Source of the DNA: Diphasiastrum complanatum
Lineage: Eukaryota > Streptophyta > Lycopodiopsida > Lycopodiales > Lycopodiaceae
NCBI GenBank assembly: GCA_029204225.1
Contig: CM055097.1
Span: 8,763,426-8,821,425, forward strand
Direction of reading: 5' to 3'
DNA length: 58,000 nucleotides
The stretch's first letter is position 1, and each line of letters starts with the position of its first letter. Below the pieces are notes generated by a model. That model worked only from the letters and a program-made list of their open reading frames with translations, searched no databases and was not told the origin of the DNA. Below are positions 1-12,754 of the stretch, in pieces. The position numbers and the translations under genes are program-made.

Positions 1-671
1 TTGAACACTCTTGAGCATTCTAGCTTAGGTTCTTTAGAGTTGATTAGAGATTGCTATTGTACTTACTGCTTATCAGTAGTTTCACTTAATTTAGACTTAT
101 TTTTAGTCTCTTAGAGATATCTTAGAGTACACGACTTTGATTTGCAAACTTGTTGTACTCATTTACATCTATTTCGTTTTCATACTGAATCAATACTATT
201 ATTGCATTCAGCTTCGTTTCAAAATGTGTGCATTTCTATAGTTATTCATGACTGATTATTTGTCTGATTATTCAATGCATAATGTTTGGCTACGTAATCA
301 CTGTAGTACTAATGATTTCAAAGTTAGTTACTATAAGATCGAACGTGATTTCCATCACTATTGTTTTGTTTGAAATTGATAGGCATAGTCATGCCTAAAC
401 AAAGAGGAAGATAGTATATTCCGCTATGCACGATAAGTTTTCTTTCTTGTCATTTGAATTCTTTTTATTCGATTATTTTCGACCTATCTTTTACACACCT
501 CTTTCCAACAGACTTAGACACCCATACGAAGTGTAAGCATGGATATCATAGATGTTTGCCAATGATACTATGAATTCGTTTGACTAAACTGATATTGAGT
601 TACAAGACCTTGAAGGAAATCATGATTCTTAAATTATTTGCTTCACACTAATTTTCAACAAGAAGAAGCTT
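1..671. other. No gene recognised; AT-rich leading stretch
   Basis: No reading frame here resembles a known protein on either strand. It lies directly upstream of a decayed retroelement 3' end (672-1119), so it may be further, unrecognisable interior of the same element, but I could not align it to the intact relative at 37153-40245. Confidence 0.4.
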
Positions 672-1119
672 CAAATTTGACACTCATTCACTCACAAGTT
701 TTTAAGGGTTGGAGATCTCCAGTGGAAAGATGGCAATGAATTATCATACACGGTGTTTCATGTTGCATTCATCTCACGTGGAATGCAATATGGATAAAGC
801 AAGAAAAGAGTCATCTATATGTTTGACTTAACACATGTATGTTGTTGTTTTATAGAGATATCATAGATGGAAGCAAGGAGGAACCCATTCATTATGATTC
901 TACATTTTCTTTCATGTTATATTTACATCTTATTATGTAGAATTTATATAAGCAACACTGAAGCATCCAATTTGGACACTATTCTCTACATCAATTTTAA
1001 AGTCTTTAGTTTTTCCTCTTATATGATCAAACATGAAAGGTATGTTTTTAATACGGAGTTAATTCCTAAGATAGAGCAAAGTTATGTTGTTCAAATAGTA
1101 GGTTACATTGATGAAGGAA
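672..1119 (+). pseudogene. Decayed copy of retroelement tail module
   Basis: This stretch aligns with the last part of the 1030-codon frame on the minus strand at 37153-40245. Shared landmarks in order are a CATTCACTCA block at about 682, GAGATCT followed by a purine-rich run at about 710, CATGTTGCATTC at about 760, and the peptide pattern SEAS..DTI.YIN (here NTEASNLDTILYIN, nucleotides 950-993). It ends in a purine run (GATGAAGGAA, 1110-1119) that matches the polypurine tract position of the intact relative. The first half is broken by stops; an open frame survives from about 867. No enzymatic domain is recognised. It is the worn 3' end of a related, plus-strand element. Confidence 0.6.
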
Positions 1120-1345
1120 TGTGAAAAATAGAGTAAATGTCAACTTGACTATTTGAGCCTTGCTATGGTAGGCCAAGTTCTAGTTGCTAATATTTTGGTT
1201 TCCCACACTTAACACACATGTTTAAATGGGAAGGGAGGCATAATCTCTTGTCTCTTATTGTTCTAATGTAGAGGAGACACATTGACCCTTGAAACTATTC
1301 AAAATTGCTTTATCACCCCTTGATCTTGATCAACAAAGGAAACTG
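1120..1345 (+). mobile_element. LTR remnant following the tail module
   Basis: It begins TGTGAAAAAT immediately after the polypurine-like run, as do the LTRs at 37139 (read on the minus strand) and 25855. An imperfect CACACATGT element at about 1213 lies close to where the intact LTR carries its CACACGTGTG palindrome. The right end is not defined, because a probable CACTA terminus starts at 1346. Confidence 0.4.
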
Positions 1346-1399
1346 CACTACAACACCCATCATGATTTCCAATGTGATCTATGACAGATAAACACAGGT

Positions 1400-1925
1400 T
1401 TAATTTTTTTTTCATTCGTTGTTGGCGTCGCAAAATATGTCAGAATGAGGCCATCAAATTTTGACAAATGCAAGCATCCGTTGTAATCCAACAGTTTTTC
1501 AAAATTCATTTGTCGGACAACTTATCCGGATGACAGAGGTCGGCAGCCAGCTGGACGTTGAAATCCAACATCTAACATGGATGTTGCAAATCAACGTCCA
1601 CGCTAGATGTCGGATTCCAACGTCCAATTCCACGTTCTAGTTGACATAGACGTCAAAATACGACACGTTTTAATTCGTCGGAGTCCGACATATGTTAACC
1701 AAATAGTCTTTGGACCCTCCGATGGATTATCCAACGTATGTCCAATGGATAAATATCCGTTAGAATGCGACGTGGATGTAAATGTTGAATTCCGATGTCT
1801 GTTAGCATAATAGTGTTTAGAGCCATCCGATGGATGACAAATATCCGACATATGTCTAACAGATAAATATCTGTCGAAATGTGATGGATTAAATAGTGTC
1901 GAATTTCGACGTGTTTAAGTAAATT
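1400..1925. repeat. Subterminal repeat region with TCCGA/TCGGA motifs
   Basis: Dense direct and inverted copies of short motifs such as TCCGAC, GTCGGA, TCCAACGT and GATGGAT occur here, in an otherwise CpG-poor window. One unit of roughly 114 bp is repeated: the block around 1715-1765 (CTCCGATGGAT ... AATATCCG) recurs around 1829-1878 (ATCCGATGGAT ... AATATCTG). Such motif clusters just inside a terminus bind the TNPA-type protein in CACTA elements; that role is inference here. Confidence 0.5.
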
Positions 1926-2059
1926 AAAAAAAAAATGCGTAAAAAACAGCGCACTAAATTTAATTGAGATGTTCTTGGAGTGCAGTTCTTGGATTGCTTT
2001 TGAGGCAACATTTTTGGATGGCATTTGACATGTGGATCAAATAACTAGCATGAGGTACT

Positions 2060-2275
2060 TTGTATTCCTACATTACTTTGTATTGCATATTGATTTGTAT
2101 ATACGACATTGCTTTTTAGAATATGACATATTTGCACATTGCACATTTCGGAATTCCTACGTTATTACATTGCACATTTTGGAATCCGATATTCAAAGAT
2201 ATATATTTCGGATTCCAACATTGCGCTTTTTGGTGCAACATTGCACATACAAAAATTCAATACAAACTACATTAT
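2060..2275. repeat. Short interspersed ATTGCACATTT / GGAATCC motifs
   Basis: The string ATTGCACATTTYGGAAT appears at about 2136 and 2170, with partial and inverted versions (GGATTCCAACATTGC) near 2212 and 2240. It fits an internal continuation of the repeat-rich left part of the CACTA element. No protein is encoded. Confidence 0.35.
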
Positions 2276-2465
2276 CTAAACCACATTTTACATCATTGAA
2301 ATTGTAAAATGCAATCTACATAAAAACCATTCCTAGATAAGCTCGTCATACTGAATCATGACGATGTCTAACATGTTGAGGTTTGTTAACTCTATATGAT
2401 TGTTTTTTATTATAATGCTCATCACTCTATGTATGTTACTTATTGAATTTGTTTAATGTGTGTAG

Positions 2466-3660
2466 CCAATAAATCGAATGCCATTTCATGGAGTTGATCC
2501 ATCTGTGTTTAGTTACAATCAACATCAAGTTTTGATAGACATGAGAGAACAAATAATGAAACAAATTCAAGAGGCAAAGACAGTTGTAGAAAAGAGTAAT
2601 GCACTAGATTCTAACGATGATGATGATGAGGTCCAACACATGAAGCAATGCACAATATGTCTAATCTTATTTTGAAACAAACGTGAATGATGCTACATAG
2701 GCAACAACAAAGGAAAATGGAGATCACAAACAATTTGACATGGATGAGGACAAGATTCTATTGCACAAGGAGGCAGACACCCCTTTGTATCCAGGAGCAT
2801 CCATTTCGAGAGTAGCTACGTCAATTCTTATTCTAAACCTTCAAGCAACATACAAATGGAGTGACCGTAGTGTCACATCATTATTCAGGTACTTAACGCA
2901 TAACACAACTTATTTATTTTAACTTATTTACAAGTTGATATTTTTTTCTTTTCTAACTTACACACATTGTCATTTTTTTTTCAAGTTATTGCGTAGGATA
3001 CTTCCGAAAGAAAACAAGATACCTAAAACATGAAAAGAAACACGAAAGATGATGAACGTGCTTGGGATGGATTGCGACATGATACATGCATGTCTAGAAG
3101 ACCATGTTTTATATAGAGATGAGCATTTAGAAAAGCTTCAATGTCCAACATGTAATGGTTCACAGATGATGTACAAGGAGATAAAGTGCCATGAAAAGTG
3201 TCACGACATTTTCCAATTATCCCATGATTGCAACGTTTCTTTCGATGCAAATATTGGCACAACTAATGGATTGGCATGTCAAAAATCGATATACAGATGA
3301 TGTGATGTGAGTATTAAGTGACTCACCTGCATGAAAACATATTGAAGACCAATAGTTCGAATTAAAAAATGAACCTTGTAATTTAAGATTTGGCCTTGTT
3401 ATGGATAGCGTAAATCCTTTTAGGGTTCAAGTGTCAACTTTCTCCAAATGGCCAATTGTGCTCGTTAATTATAATATACCTCCATGGTTGAATATAAAAA
3501 CTGGACACTTGTTATTAATTTTACTGATTCTAAGAAAGTGCAAGGCCAAGAACATGTATGTGTATCTTGCACCTCTGGTCGAGGAATTGTGCATTCTTTA
3601 GAATGGTGTTCATGCTTACAACATTTTGCGACCTACTACAACAAAGGAACTTCATTGTTC
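2466..3660 (+). pseudogene. TNP2-like CACTA transposase relic (Transposase_21 type)
   Basis: Four blocks follow the order of the TNP2/TnpD family. Block 1 (2466-2675) has PFHGVDPSVFSYNQHQ and an acidic run. Block 2 (2719-2888) has the family pattern LYPG ... LNLQATYKWSDRSVTSLF. Block 3 (2997-3297) has LPKENKIPKT, then MIHACLEDHVLYRDE and CPTC, the usual IHAC-ND-LYR-CP.C signature. Block 4 (about 3380-3600) has NPFRVQVSTFSKWPIVLV, NYNIPPWLNIK and DVYL-like residues, matching the NPF...YS.WPVVL.PYNLPPW core. Blocks 2 and 3 join in frame through a GT-AG intron (2889-2996, donor CAG^GTACTT, acceptor GCGTAG). It is inactive: there is a stop inside block 3 (TGA after PKT), a frameshift between blocks 1 and 2, and further breaks after 3600. 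The catalytic part downstream is not recognisable. Confidence 0.75.
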
Positions 3661-4415
<755 letters not shown>

Positions 4416-4495
4416 TAAATCTTTCATTCTATTTTAGTTTTGTTAATAAATTACAAATTTAACTTTCTAACAATCTAACTCATCTATGTATTCAA

Positions 4496-6290
<1,795 letters not shown>

Positions 6291-6830
6291 ATGGCAACAT
6301 GTAATCGGATACCAAGATGAACCATTGAAGCTATTAACATTTGCAATGAAAAGAATGCAAAAGATCAATGGATACCTAGAATATATCAAAAGTCTCAGTG
6401 GATACTGATGCATCCATCTTCAAAAGGCGTGTTTCAAAAAAGAAAAAGATCAGATAACATATATAGAAGTTCTAAGAAAGAAAGGATAATGGACTTCAAA
6501 GTTTCAGCTGTTGGTCAAAATATCACAGATGTTTTACTTCAACACGTTTATCTTCATAAAGAACTCAACATTAATTGGAAGAAATGCAATTGTAAGTATG
6601 TGATTAATATTTATGTACTCAGATTAATTTTTTTATCTGAAAAATTAACCATTTTTTTGTTGGTTTTGCAGATTTATATCCATCGAATATCATTGAATGA
6701 CAATCAGTTCAATCTATTGTAAAAATAATTGATGTCATACATTCTGATATCGGTTTACTCCAATACAAGGGACGTTCTCCAAAATGCCTCTTGGAGTCGG
6801 TATATATTTTTATGACTCCACCTATTTTTC
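6291..6830 (+). pseudogene. Unrecognised spliced gene, copy A (exon 1 plus part of exon 2)
   Basis: I do not recognise this family. Exon 1 starts at the ATG at 6291 and runs to 6591, ending at a good donor (T^GTAAGTATG). An acceptor TTTTGTTGGTTTTGCAG ends at 6671, and the frame continues as a plausible coding stretch (IVKIIDVIHSDIGLL, then LLQYKGRSPKCLLESV) to about 6830. Exon 1 contains NICNEKN, QWIPRIYQKSQWILMHP, SKGVF, RKRS, MDFKVSAVGQNITDVLLQ and HVYLHKEL. It aligns along its length with copy B (7447-7810). Copy A is broken by a TGA at codon 10 and another just inside exon 2. The basic cluster KRKR and the regular polar/hydrophobic alternation suggest a real folded domain, but no function can be given. 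Confidence 0.55.
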
Positions 6831-7446
6831 AGATAAAAATGGTTTAGTGGGAAGATTAGAGCCATACTCACTACCAAATTTTTTGAATGAGGAATGAATT
6901 TCTCAAGACTCAACAATTTCAGTAGCACTCAATCAAAGAACAATAGATTAAGTTGCTATTTTCTTTTACTATCTTTGTTGATTTTTTTTTCTGAATGTGA
7001 TGTTCGATGAATGAAAACAATGTTTATTTGTAAGGACTTGAGTGATGAGATGCTTGCCCAATTGTTGGATGACCATTGGGATAGAAAACAAAATGGACAA
7101 GTTGAGTGTAGGATTTGAAAGTCGTCAATGACATTTAGATATCACATAGAAAAGAAGATGCTCACTTTGTTACTGTATTATAGAAGATGGATAAAATACA
7201 ATAATGAGTGGAAGCCATTAGCTTGACTTGTGATTGGACCGTAATTGTTGTCCATGAGTTTCTTGAGTGTCCGGGCCCTAACACTTGTGGTTAAAGTAAG
7301 TCTATTTTGATCTAACCGTAGTTAGAATAACATATATGATTTATGAAAGACCGCCAACATTGATTACAAATTTGGTTTTTTATTTTCATACTGATTTATC
7401 TACATTTTGTTTCAGACTCTATTGTTCATCTTCTTTTAGCTTTGAA
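6831..7446 (+). other. Intergenic or intronic stretch with short coding-like remnants
   Basis: Around 6830-6895 the plus strand reads YFSDKNGLVGRLEPYSLPNF in one frame. Around 7030-7115 another frame reads KDLSDEMLAQLLDDHWDRKQ. Both have normal amino-acid composition and may be later exons of the same unknown gene as copies A and B. No intact gene can be assembled. Confidence 0.35.
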
Positions 7447-7810
7447 ATGGCTTTCGGAAGCCGTAGACCACGAAGCAATATTGTCTCAGTTTCTGTTTGT
7501 AATGAAAAAGACTCTGATGGCTCTTGGATACCACGTATTTATAGAAAATTTCAGTGGGTTCTCATGCATCCCGCATCAAGAGGTGTTTTTGGTAAAAAGA
7601 GAAAATCAAATATGGATTATAGGAGCTTTTGGAAAGGCAGAATTTTAGACTTCAAAGTTTCACCTGGTGGTCGATCCATTTCAGAGGTCTTGGTTCAACA
7701 TATCTACATGCATAAGGAAATTAGAGTGGAAGGCGTAAGTTCAAATGACAGACTCAGATGCAATTGTAAATTTTGGAGAATTTTTTGCTTTGCATTAGGG
7801 AAAATTTGAA
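7447..7810 (+). CDS. Unrecognised gene, copy B (first exon, open)
   Basis: The frame starts at ATG 7447 (AAATGGCTTTCGG), because homology to copy A begins there; an open frame extends further upstream without homology. It encodes MAFGSRRPRSNIV, VCNEKDSDGSWIPRIYRKFQ, WVLMHPASRGVFGKKRKS, FKVSPGGRSISEVLVQHIY and MHKEI. The conserved core shared with copy A is WIPRIY.K.QW.LMHP.S.GVF.K..S....RS..K.RI.DFKVS..G..I..VL.QH.Y.HKE. There are no stops in exon 1. Candidate donors are GGC^GTAAGT (7734/7735) and AATT^GTAAAT further on, the latter at the same place as the copy A donor. Downstream exons were not identified. It could be a low-copy host gene or a gene piece carried by a transposon. Confidence 0.5.
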
Positions 7811-8207
7811 CTCAAAATGGGCCCGTTAAGAAATTTGACTTTAGAGAGAGGTTGGGTAGAGAGAGAATGGAAACCGGTACCGTTTGGTTGCCATTTTTTG
7901 AGTTTTCGGTACTGCTCACATTCTAACTATTGTGCTTAAAACTAGCTCTAACTTCAGGCATTAATTAGTTAAGTGTGCTTGTAATAACAGCCATACATTT
8001 GTCATATAATCCGGGGCTGTAAACGTCCACCAATAATAATATTATAGCATGGTACTTGCGCCTAAAAGTAATGAATGGTCTATTAGTAAAGAATAATGGG
8101 CACTGAATTCCATACCTAGAGATACGATACGTTCACGGAAACTTACGAGGGCAATCATTTCTAAAGCTACGCTCTACATAAGCACAAACATGACAATAAA
8201 GAAAATT
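7811..8207. other. No gene recognised
   Basis: Carries the short segment (7840-7925) shared with 5316-5400. Otherwise AT-rich with no supported reading frame. Confidence 0.4.
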
Positions 8208-8399
8208 TTACGTTTGAATTTCACGCCTGAATATCGGTTCAGCACGCGCACAGATCATTCTGATATCCTTCAGCCATGGCGGGTCACGTGGCATGCCCCT
8301 TGGCCTAGGAGGCGTGGTGGAGGATGAGGTGGTGGTGGATTGCCATGGTGGCCTCCTTGCATTGGGACACCTCTGTGTTGTTTGCTTCATGCGAGCCAT
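8208..8399 (-). CDS. Short Pro/Arg-rich frame with PRDPxWLxDI motif
   Basis: A 63-codon minus-strand frame begins MARMKQTTQRCPNARRPPW, followed by a Ser/Thr run, PPRPRGMPRDPPWLKDIRM and a short tail. The core GMPRDPPWLKDIR matches GSPRDPIWLEDIK on the plus strand at about 33500, where it also follows a proline-rich run. Here too an array of GATATCGATTCAGC-like motifs lies upstream of the frame (8410-8576 in the minus-strand sense). The first residues superficially resemble histone H3, but the similarity stops there and I reject that identity. Function unknown; it may be a remnant of a longer protein. Confidence 0.35.
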   Translation of the reverse strand: MARMKQTTQRCPNARRPPWQSTTTSSSTTPPRPRGMPRDPPWLKDIRMICARAEPIFRREIQT

Positions 8400-8576
8400 T
8401 CACGGACCCAATATCGGATCAGCGCGCACGTAGAAAGTCAGCAGCTGCAGAATGTAGGTCGGGCGCGCCGAACCGATATCAGATAGAAAAGTCGAAAACT
8501 AGGCATTATCGGATGGGCGCGTGGGAGTCCGAAATAGGAATATTACGATTGGGTCGGGATGCGCTGAATCGATATT
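8229..8576. repeat. Dispersed motif array (AATATCGGTTCAGCRCGC type), locus 1
   Basis: Copies: 8230-8249 (AATATCGGTTCAGCACGCGC), a partial at 8261-8274 (TGATATCCTTCAGC), 8410-8430 (AATATCGGATCAGCGCGCAC), inverted at 8463-8480 (GCGCGCCGAACCGATATC) and inverted at 8561-8576 (GCGCTGAATCGATATT). The same motif recurs at 32286-33300 in both orientations. Local GC content is well above that of the flanks. Confidence 0.6.
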
Positions 8577-8998
8577 GAAAAATAGTAACTTTTAAAAGAC
8601 ATCTTGGATTGAGATGATTACAATGACATTAGAAAGCCCTCGACAAGAGCTTTTCAACGGCATCAACATGACCCAGTTTCAAGATACGGTTAAAGAGATA
8701 TTCTCAATCAAAGTTTTGGGTGGTCACCAATCAACGGTCAACCTAATATTGGAGTGAAGGCCTTTTCATCCTTCTGCTTGCATTTGATAATGGCCATCGG
8801 ATCTGCAATAGGCCTAATTTCAATAATTTCGACAATTTCCCAAAGCTCTTTCACCTATAGGATCACCCTCATTTCAAATTTCCATAAGTGATAGTTGTGT
8901 CATCCAACTTCTCAATATAATTTGAAGATGACGCATCCATTGTAGACAAAATCTAAGTTAGATGTTAAATTTAGCAATACGCATTGATAGGTAGATAA
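8577..8998. other. Probable non-coding interior next to a Copia primer site
   Basis: No coding potential is seen. It lies on the interior side of the primer-binding site at 8999-9013, so it is likely the leader of a minus-strand Copia whose genes are missing. Confidence 0.35.
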
Positions 8999-9013
8999 CC
9001 AACTCTAATACCA
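8999..9013 (-). promoter_or_regulatory. Copia primer-binding site (tRNA-iMet type)
   Basis: Read on the minus strand this is TGGTATTAGAGTTGG, one base away from the TGGTATCAGAG site used by plant Copia elements to prime with initiator tRNA-Met. It directly abuts the LTR at 9014. Confidence 0.65.
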
Positions 9014-9379
9014 TGTTGGAAAATAAGCTGTGAAGTAGTCAAATAACTATTTGATAGTGATTTGTCGACTGAATACTATGATAGTTGATAATAGTAGCGA
9101 TAGTTAATGTGATAACAAAACTGATTCACTAATATCACAAGTATAGTTATATTATTATTCAGAAGTGAAAACAATGAATGACAATTAGATCATTATGCCA
9201 ATATCTAAAATCAAAAATTTAGATCATAATAAGCAGGAATAACAGAAGCATTAAAATAAGATCAAAGTAATGAAAGTAGTCTGTATTGAAGATGTTGAAT
9301 GATAGTTGCTTGATGCTTCCACTATCTAATTTGATTGCACTATGTGCACATAATATAGGGGAGCTAATATTTTCCAATA
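9014..9379 (-). mobile_element. Copia LTR (366 bp), 5' LTR of a minus-strand element
   Basis: Starts TGTTGGAAAATA beside the primer site and ends ATATTTTCCAATA, giving an imperfect terminal inverted repeat in which the final CA is mutated to TA. Element genes that should lie to its left are not recognised. To its right is an unrelated Copia integrase scrap. Confidence 0.55.
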
Positions 9380-9439
9380 AAAATTTAGATATGCTTACAA
9401 CTACATCTCTTTTGCATTATGAATTGAGTACTTCTAGTT

Positions 9440-9760
9440 AGTTTATGTTCATAATATGCTTACATAATATACAACATCTAACCTTTCTAGGGCTTTGTTC
9501 CATACTAGATAGGCACATATAAGCGTTGTAGCAACATCTTGCTCCCAAAAGGATTTGGGCAATGATGCATGAGTGAGCATGCATTTGGCAAATTCAACTA
9601 AGGTTCTATTCTTCCTGCAAGTCTGTTGGACTAAGGAGAATAGGAAGCAACAAGAAGTTGTTTGATCCCATTGGTCGAACAATACTTCTTAAATGCATTG
9701 GATATATATTAACCACCATTGTCAGTCCTACGAGCTTTGATCTATCTACCAAAAATAACT
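9440..9760 (-). pseudogene. Copia integrase core fragment
   Basis: The minus strand encodes the second-Asp region KARRTDNGG, then the region before and after the catalytic Glu: TCRKNRTLVEFAKCMLTHAS and LPKSFWEQDVATT, which match the plant Copia pattern GVAERKNRTLVEMA...LPKSFW.EAV. The GVAE segment with the catalytic Glu is garbled, and frameshifts separate the blocks. No other domain of this copy is present nearby. Confidence 0.75.
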
Positions 9761-10574
9761 AATTTCGTATTGTGCAAATAATCAATAATTCAATGAACTC
9801 ATATACAATTTATAAATTTAGTAGCATAAAATCTTTGTTTGCTTTCAAAAAGAGCAAGGTAAGTTTTTTAATTCTATGTGAGTTGTTTTCTTTGACTTCA
9901 TGGTCTAGATTACGGTGATAATAGAGTACAAGTAATAAGTCAATCCAATCTTATATAAGAATGCAAACAAAGTTGTGGACAATATTCTAACATTGACAAG
10001 GATATGATTCAATCATTTTTGTTAGTCCTTTTTGCATATTTTATGATCATACAATCATATATAAAATTTTCCCAAAGATCTACTTAATATAATATTTGAC
10101 ATTTTTTGTTTTGTTTATCACAACTAGAAGGTACAAAGCAATCAACATTGAAATCAAAAAGTACTCATGAGATTTATACTATTTTTCTTTGATGCACTTC
10201 CAATATTTCAACCAAAATATAGTTCATCAATTTCAACAACAAAATAATGTAAACATCTTTTTGTAATAAAAAAGAAGGTTGTACATTGATAACCTCAACG
10301 GCATGATTAACATAGGAAATGTGTATAAAGTACTTCTTAGATTAGTTGTAGACCATGCTTTTTAACTATTGCAATGCATATATCATGATTTTATATTTTA
10401 GTTAAAAATTTGTAAGAAATGATATATATAGTTTCGTTTGATAAGGGATTTTAACTATCAATGTGGTGCATACACCAATAACTAAAGGTCAAATCCTCAT
10501 TATGCCCAACTTGTAGAAGTAGAATCCTCCTAATGCCACCACATTCTTTTGAGCGCACTTTTCATACAATAGAA
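9761..10574. other. AT-rich, no gene recognised
   Basis: Multiple stops in all frames. It is probably old retroelement sequence between the integrase scrap and the LTR at 10575, but I cannot align it to anything else in the window. Confidence 0.4.
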
Positions 10575-10826
10575 TGTTAGAAATATAATGATCACTCTAC
10601 ATGGTCTATTATTGTTTATGTTTTATAGTTTGACATATGTACCTTAAGCCTAAGTAATGGATTAAGTAGCAGTAGCATGATTCAGGTTATATTAAGCCTA
10701 TTAGGTGGGGTTTAATGATCTACTATTTTTCTCTCTCTACAATCATAGCAATGTGACTACATTTGGTGGCTATGATGTGTGCTTCTCTCTACTATCAATA
10801 GTGTATGTGTGTATGCTTTCTTTACA
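10575..10826 (+). mobile_element. Short LTR (252 bp) of a plus-strand element
   Basis: Begins TGTTAGAAATATAATG and ends CTTTCTTTACA directly before a primer-binding site. Contains a CTCTCT run typical of Copia LTRs. The downstream partner LTR is not in evidence. Confidence 0.5.
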
Positions 10827-10842
10827 TGGTATCATACCAATA
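10827..10842 (+). promoter_or_regulatory. Degenerate Copia primer-binding site
   Basis: TGGTATCATACCAATA shares its first eight bases with the tRNA-iMet site TGGTATCAGAGCC and abuts the LTR end at 10826. Confidence 0.5.
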
Positions 10843-11417
10843 GTGATTTTGTGAGCCTACTTATCGAACTCAACTAGTCACAAGCTTGGTATTGAGGTGA
10901 AACATTCCCTCTCATGAAAGATAGCTCTAGTGAACTCGTGGACAAAAACTATTATTTCTTGTATTTTGTAGTGGGTTTCTTTCCTTGCCTATCCTCAACC
11001 CAAGATCTAATCAATCTAGCATCGAGGAGATGAAGCTAGTTGTCACACGTAGATTCGTTCCCATGAGAGCAATAGCATAGTTCAGATTTGAGCATGAATG
11101 GAAGATCCACATCTAACTCTAACATCCATTAACCCTAAGCATTAACACTACATCCATTAACACTAGATCCACAATGAAGATAGATTACTCTTTCTCTCTC
11201 TCCCTTTCTCCCTCATAAAAAATATAAAAACATGTGATTCCAATAACAATCAGATCCAACAATTAGCAAACACAATAAAAGCATGAGAGATGGAGGAAAA
11301 GTGATAGAGAGCAAGGACATTCATAAATCCATTTCACAAGAGAACCAATTTGCTTTATTGAGATGAAGATATGTATATGTGTAGGAAACCCGAGTTGTTC
11401 CCTTTTTATAGCAGAGA
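10843..11417. other. Leader-like stretch without coding potential
   Basis: Follows the primer site at 10827. Contains CTCTCTCTCCC at about 11190. No frame resembles Gag. Confidence 0.35.
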
Positions 11418-12014
11418 TTAAGTGCTATCTTCTTGGGAAATGACATAAATACTACACAAATCTAGCAATTCTATTTGGTATATTACGACATCATTGAGCC
11501 TTGATGGCTCCATCTTGTTACTCAAGGTTTTTCTTGGAGTCCTCGGGTCTTGAGCTTGCTCATCCTCTTGACCTGATTCCAATCCATCAATGATTTGGAT
11601 AAGATGTTGATACATACATGATCCTTCAAGTTTGTAAGTCTTCCACTCATGAAAGACCATATTTCCACCATTGACAATTTCTTTGGTGGAATACATATGG
11701 ATTCTACAATCTCTACTTGAAGAGCAACAAATTACCTTTACTCCTATCATTGATGTAGGATATTCTTTGGTCCTTATTTCGGAATGATCATGCACAAAGC
11801 ATGTGGACACATATATTTCCAACACAAATGATGTTTCATGTTTCATGAAACTATTCAAAGTATTACAAAAATAGTTATCCAATGAAATTGCTTTATCAAC
11901 AACAAATATAGATTGGAAAGCATCCAACTTCATTGTCTTGTCATATAAAGTACTAAACACCATCAATCTTAGAGATATGAGGCAAGTCATTTCATGTCTA
12001 CTAATACTATCCAA
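11418..12014 (-). pseudogene. Copia fragment: end of integrase and integrase-RT linker
   Basis: A 198-codon open frame. In its middle, HSEIRTKEYPTSMIGVKVIC, then YSTKEIVNGGNMVFHEW, corresponds to the post-integrase stretch of Copia Pol (R.K.DP.S....VGYS...KGY...........DVVFHE). It is followed by an acidic, Gln/Asp/Pro-rich linker (QEDEQAQDPRTPRK), as seen before RT. The residues before and after have no clear counterpart. It is the left part of a rearranged minus-strand Copia block (11418-13095). Confidence 0.55.
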
Positions 12015-12049
12015 GAAGTATTCAAAGATAGTAGACTCTCAAATGCTCT

Positions 12050-12754
12050 TCACCCTTGCAACATGCACACTTGAAAATTGCATGCAATTTGATGACTTGG
12101 CCTTTTTCTACTCCTTGGAGCTCTTGGGTTTTGAGGTTGATCCTCAAAATTTTCTTCTCTTTGATGCTCCTCCTCAATCCTTGCAAGCTTCTTGTCACCA
12201 AGATTGTTAGTTGCATTCTCAATAGAAACACAAGCATCCAATTTAAACAAGCTTCCAAGTTTAAATCCTTTTGTTATGCAATTATCATTCTTCAAAATGG
12301 AACAAACACCATGCTTGAAGTGGACATCCAAACCACTTTCCACAAGTTCATCAACACTTAGCATATTTCTGGTGATTATTGGTACATAAAGAACATTTTC
12401 TAGATCCATACTTTTTGAGGATTCTAGACACAAAGAGATGGTACCAACACCATCTATCCTACACTCTTCATCACTTGCAATAAAGACAAACTTTTTAGCA
12501 TCATTAAAAGAGTGTAAAGTTGAGAAGAAGTCCTTTTCATAATTCATGTGGGAACTTTCCCTACTATCAATCCACCAAGTGTCTCTTGAATTGCTACTGC
12601 TTGTTGGTGAGGATGTAGATGCCATCAAGAATAGATCTCGTTCATCATCATCCTATTCGTGTCCAAGGTTTTCTTGTTTGTTATCCTCCTCTTGTGCTCT
12701 TTGCCTCTTGTAGCATTCGAATGCAAAATGCCCCTTCTTTTCACAAAAGAAGCA
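12050..12754 (-). pseudogene. Copia fragment: zinc knuckle plus retropepsin
   Basis: From 12754 the minus strand reads CFFCEKKGHFAFEC, a C-X2-C-X4-H-X4-C zinc knuckle, and after one in-frame TAG continues into the protease: DTWWIDSRESSHM, IDGVGTISL, DLENVLYVPIITRNMLSVD, SGLDVHF and SILKNDNCI. The catalytic DSG triad is DSR, so Gly is lost. After about residue 150 the frame passes into an acidic/proline linker (ENFEDQPQNPRAPRSRK), skipping the zinc-binding and core integrase regions, which implies an internal deletion. Confidence 0.75.

Noticed and set aside
867-1124. Stand-alone small membrane protein
   Set aside because: Aligns with the end of the gag-tail frame (SEAS..DTI.YIN) and leads into a polypurine-like run, so it is a retroelement remnant.
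8208-8399. Histone H3 (N-terminus MARxKQT)
   Set aside because: Only the first few residues fit; the rest is Pro/Ser/Thr-rich and the frame is 63 codons. Chance similarity.
8324-8578. 84-codon plus-strand frame opposite the PRDPxWLxDI frame
   Set aside because: Antisense shadow of the motif array and the minus-strand frame; no homology.
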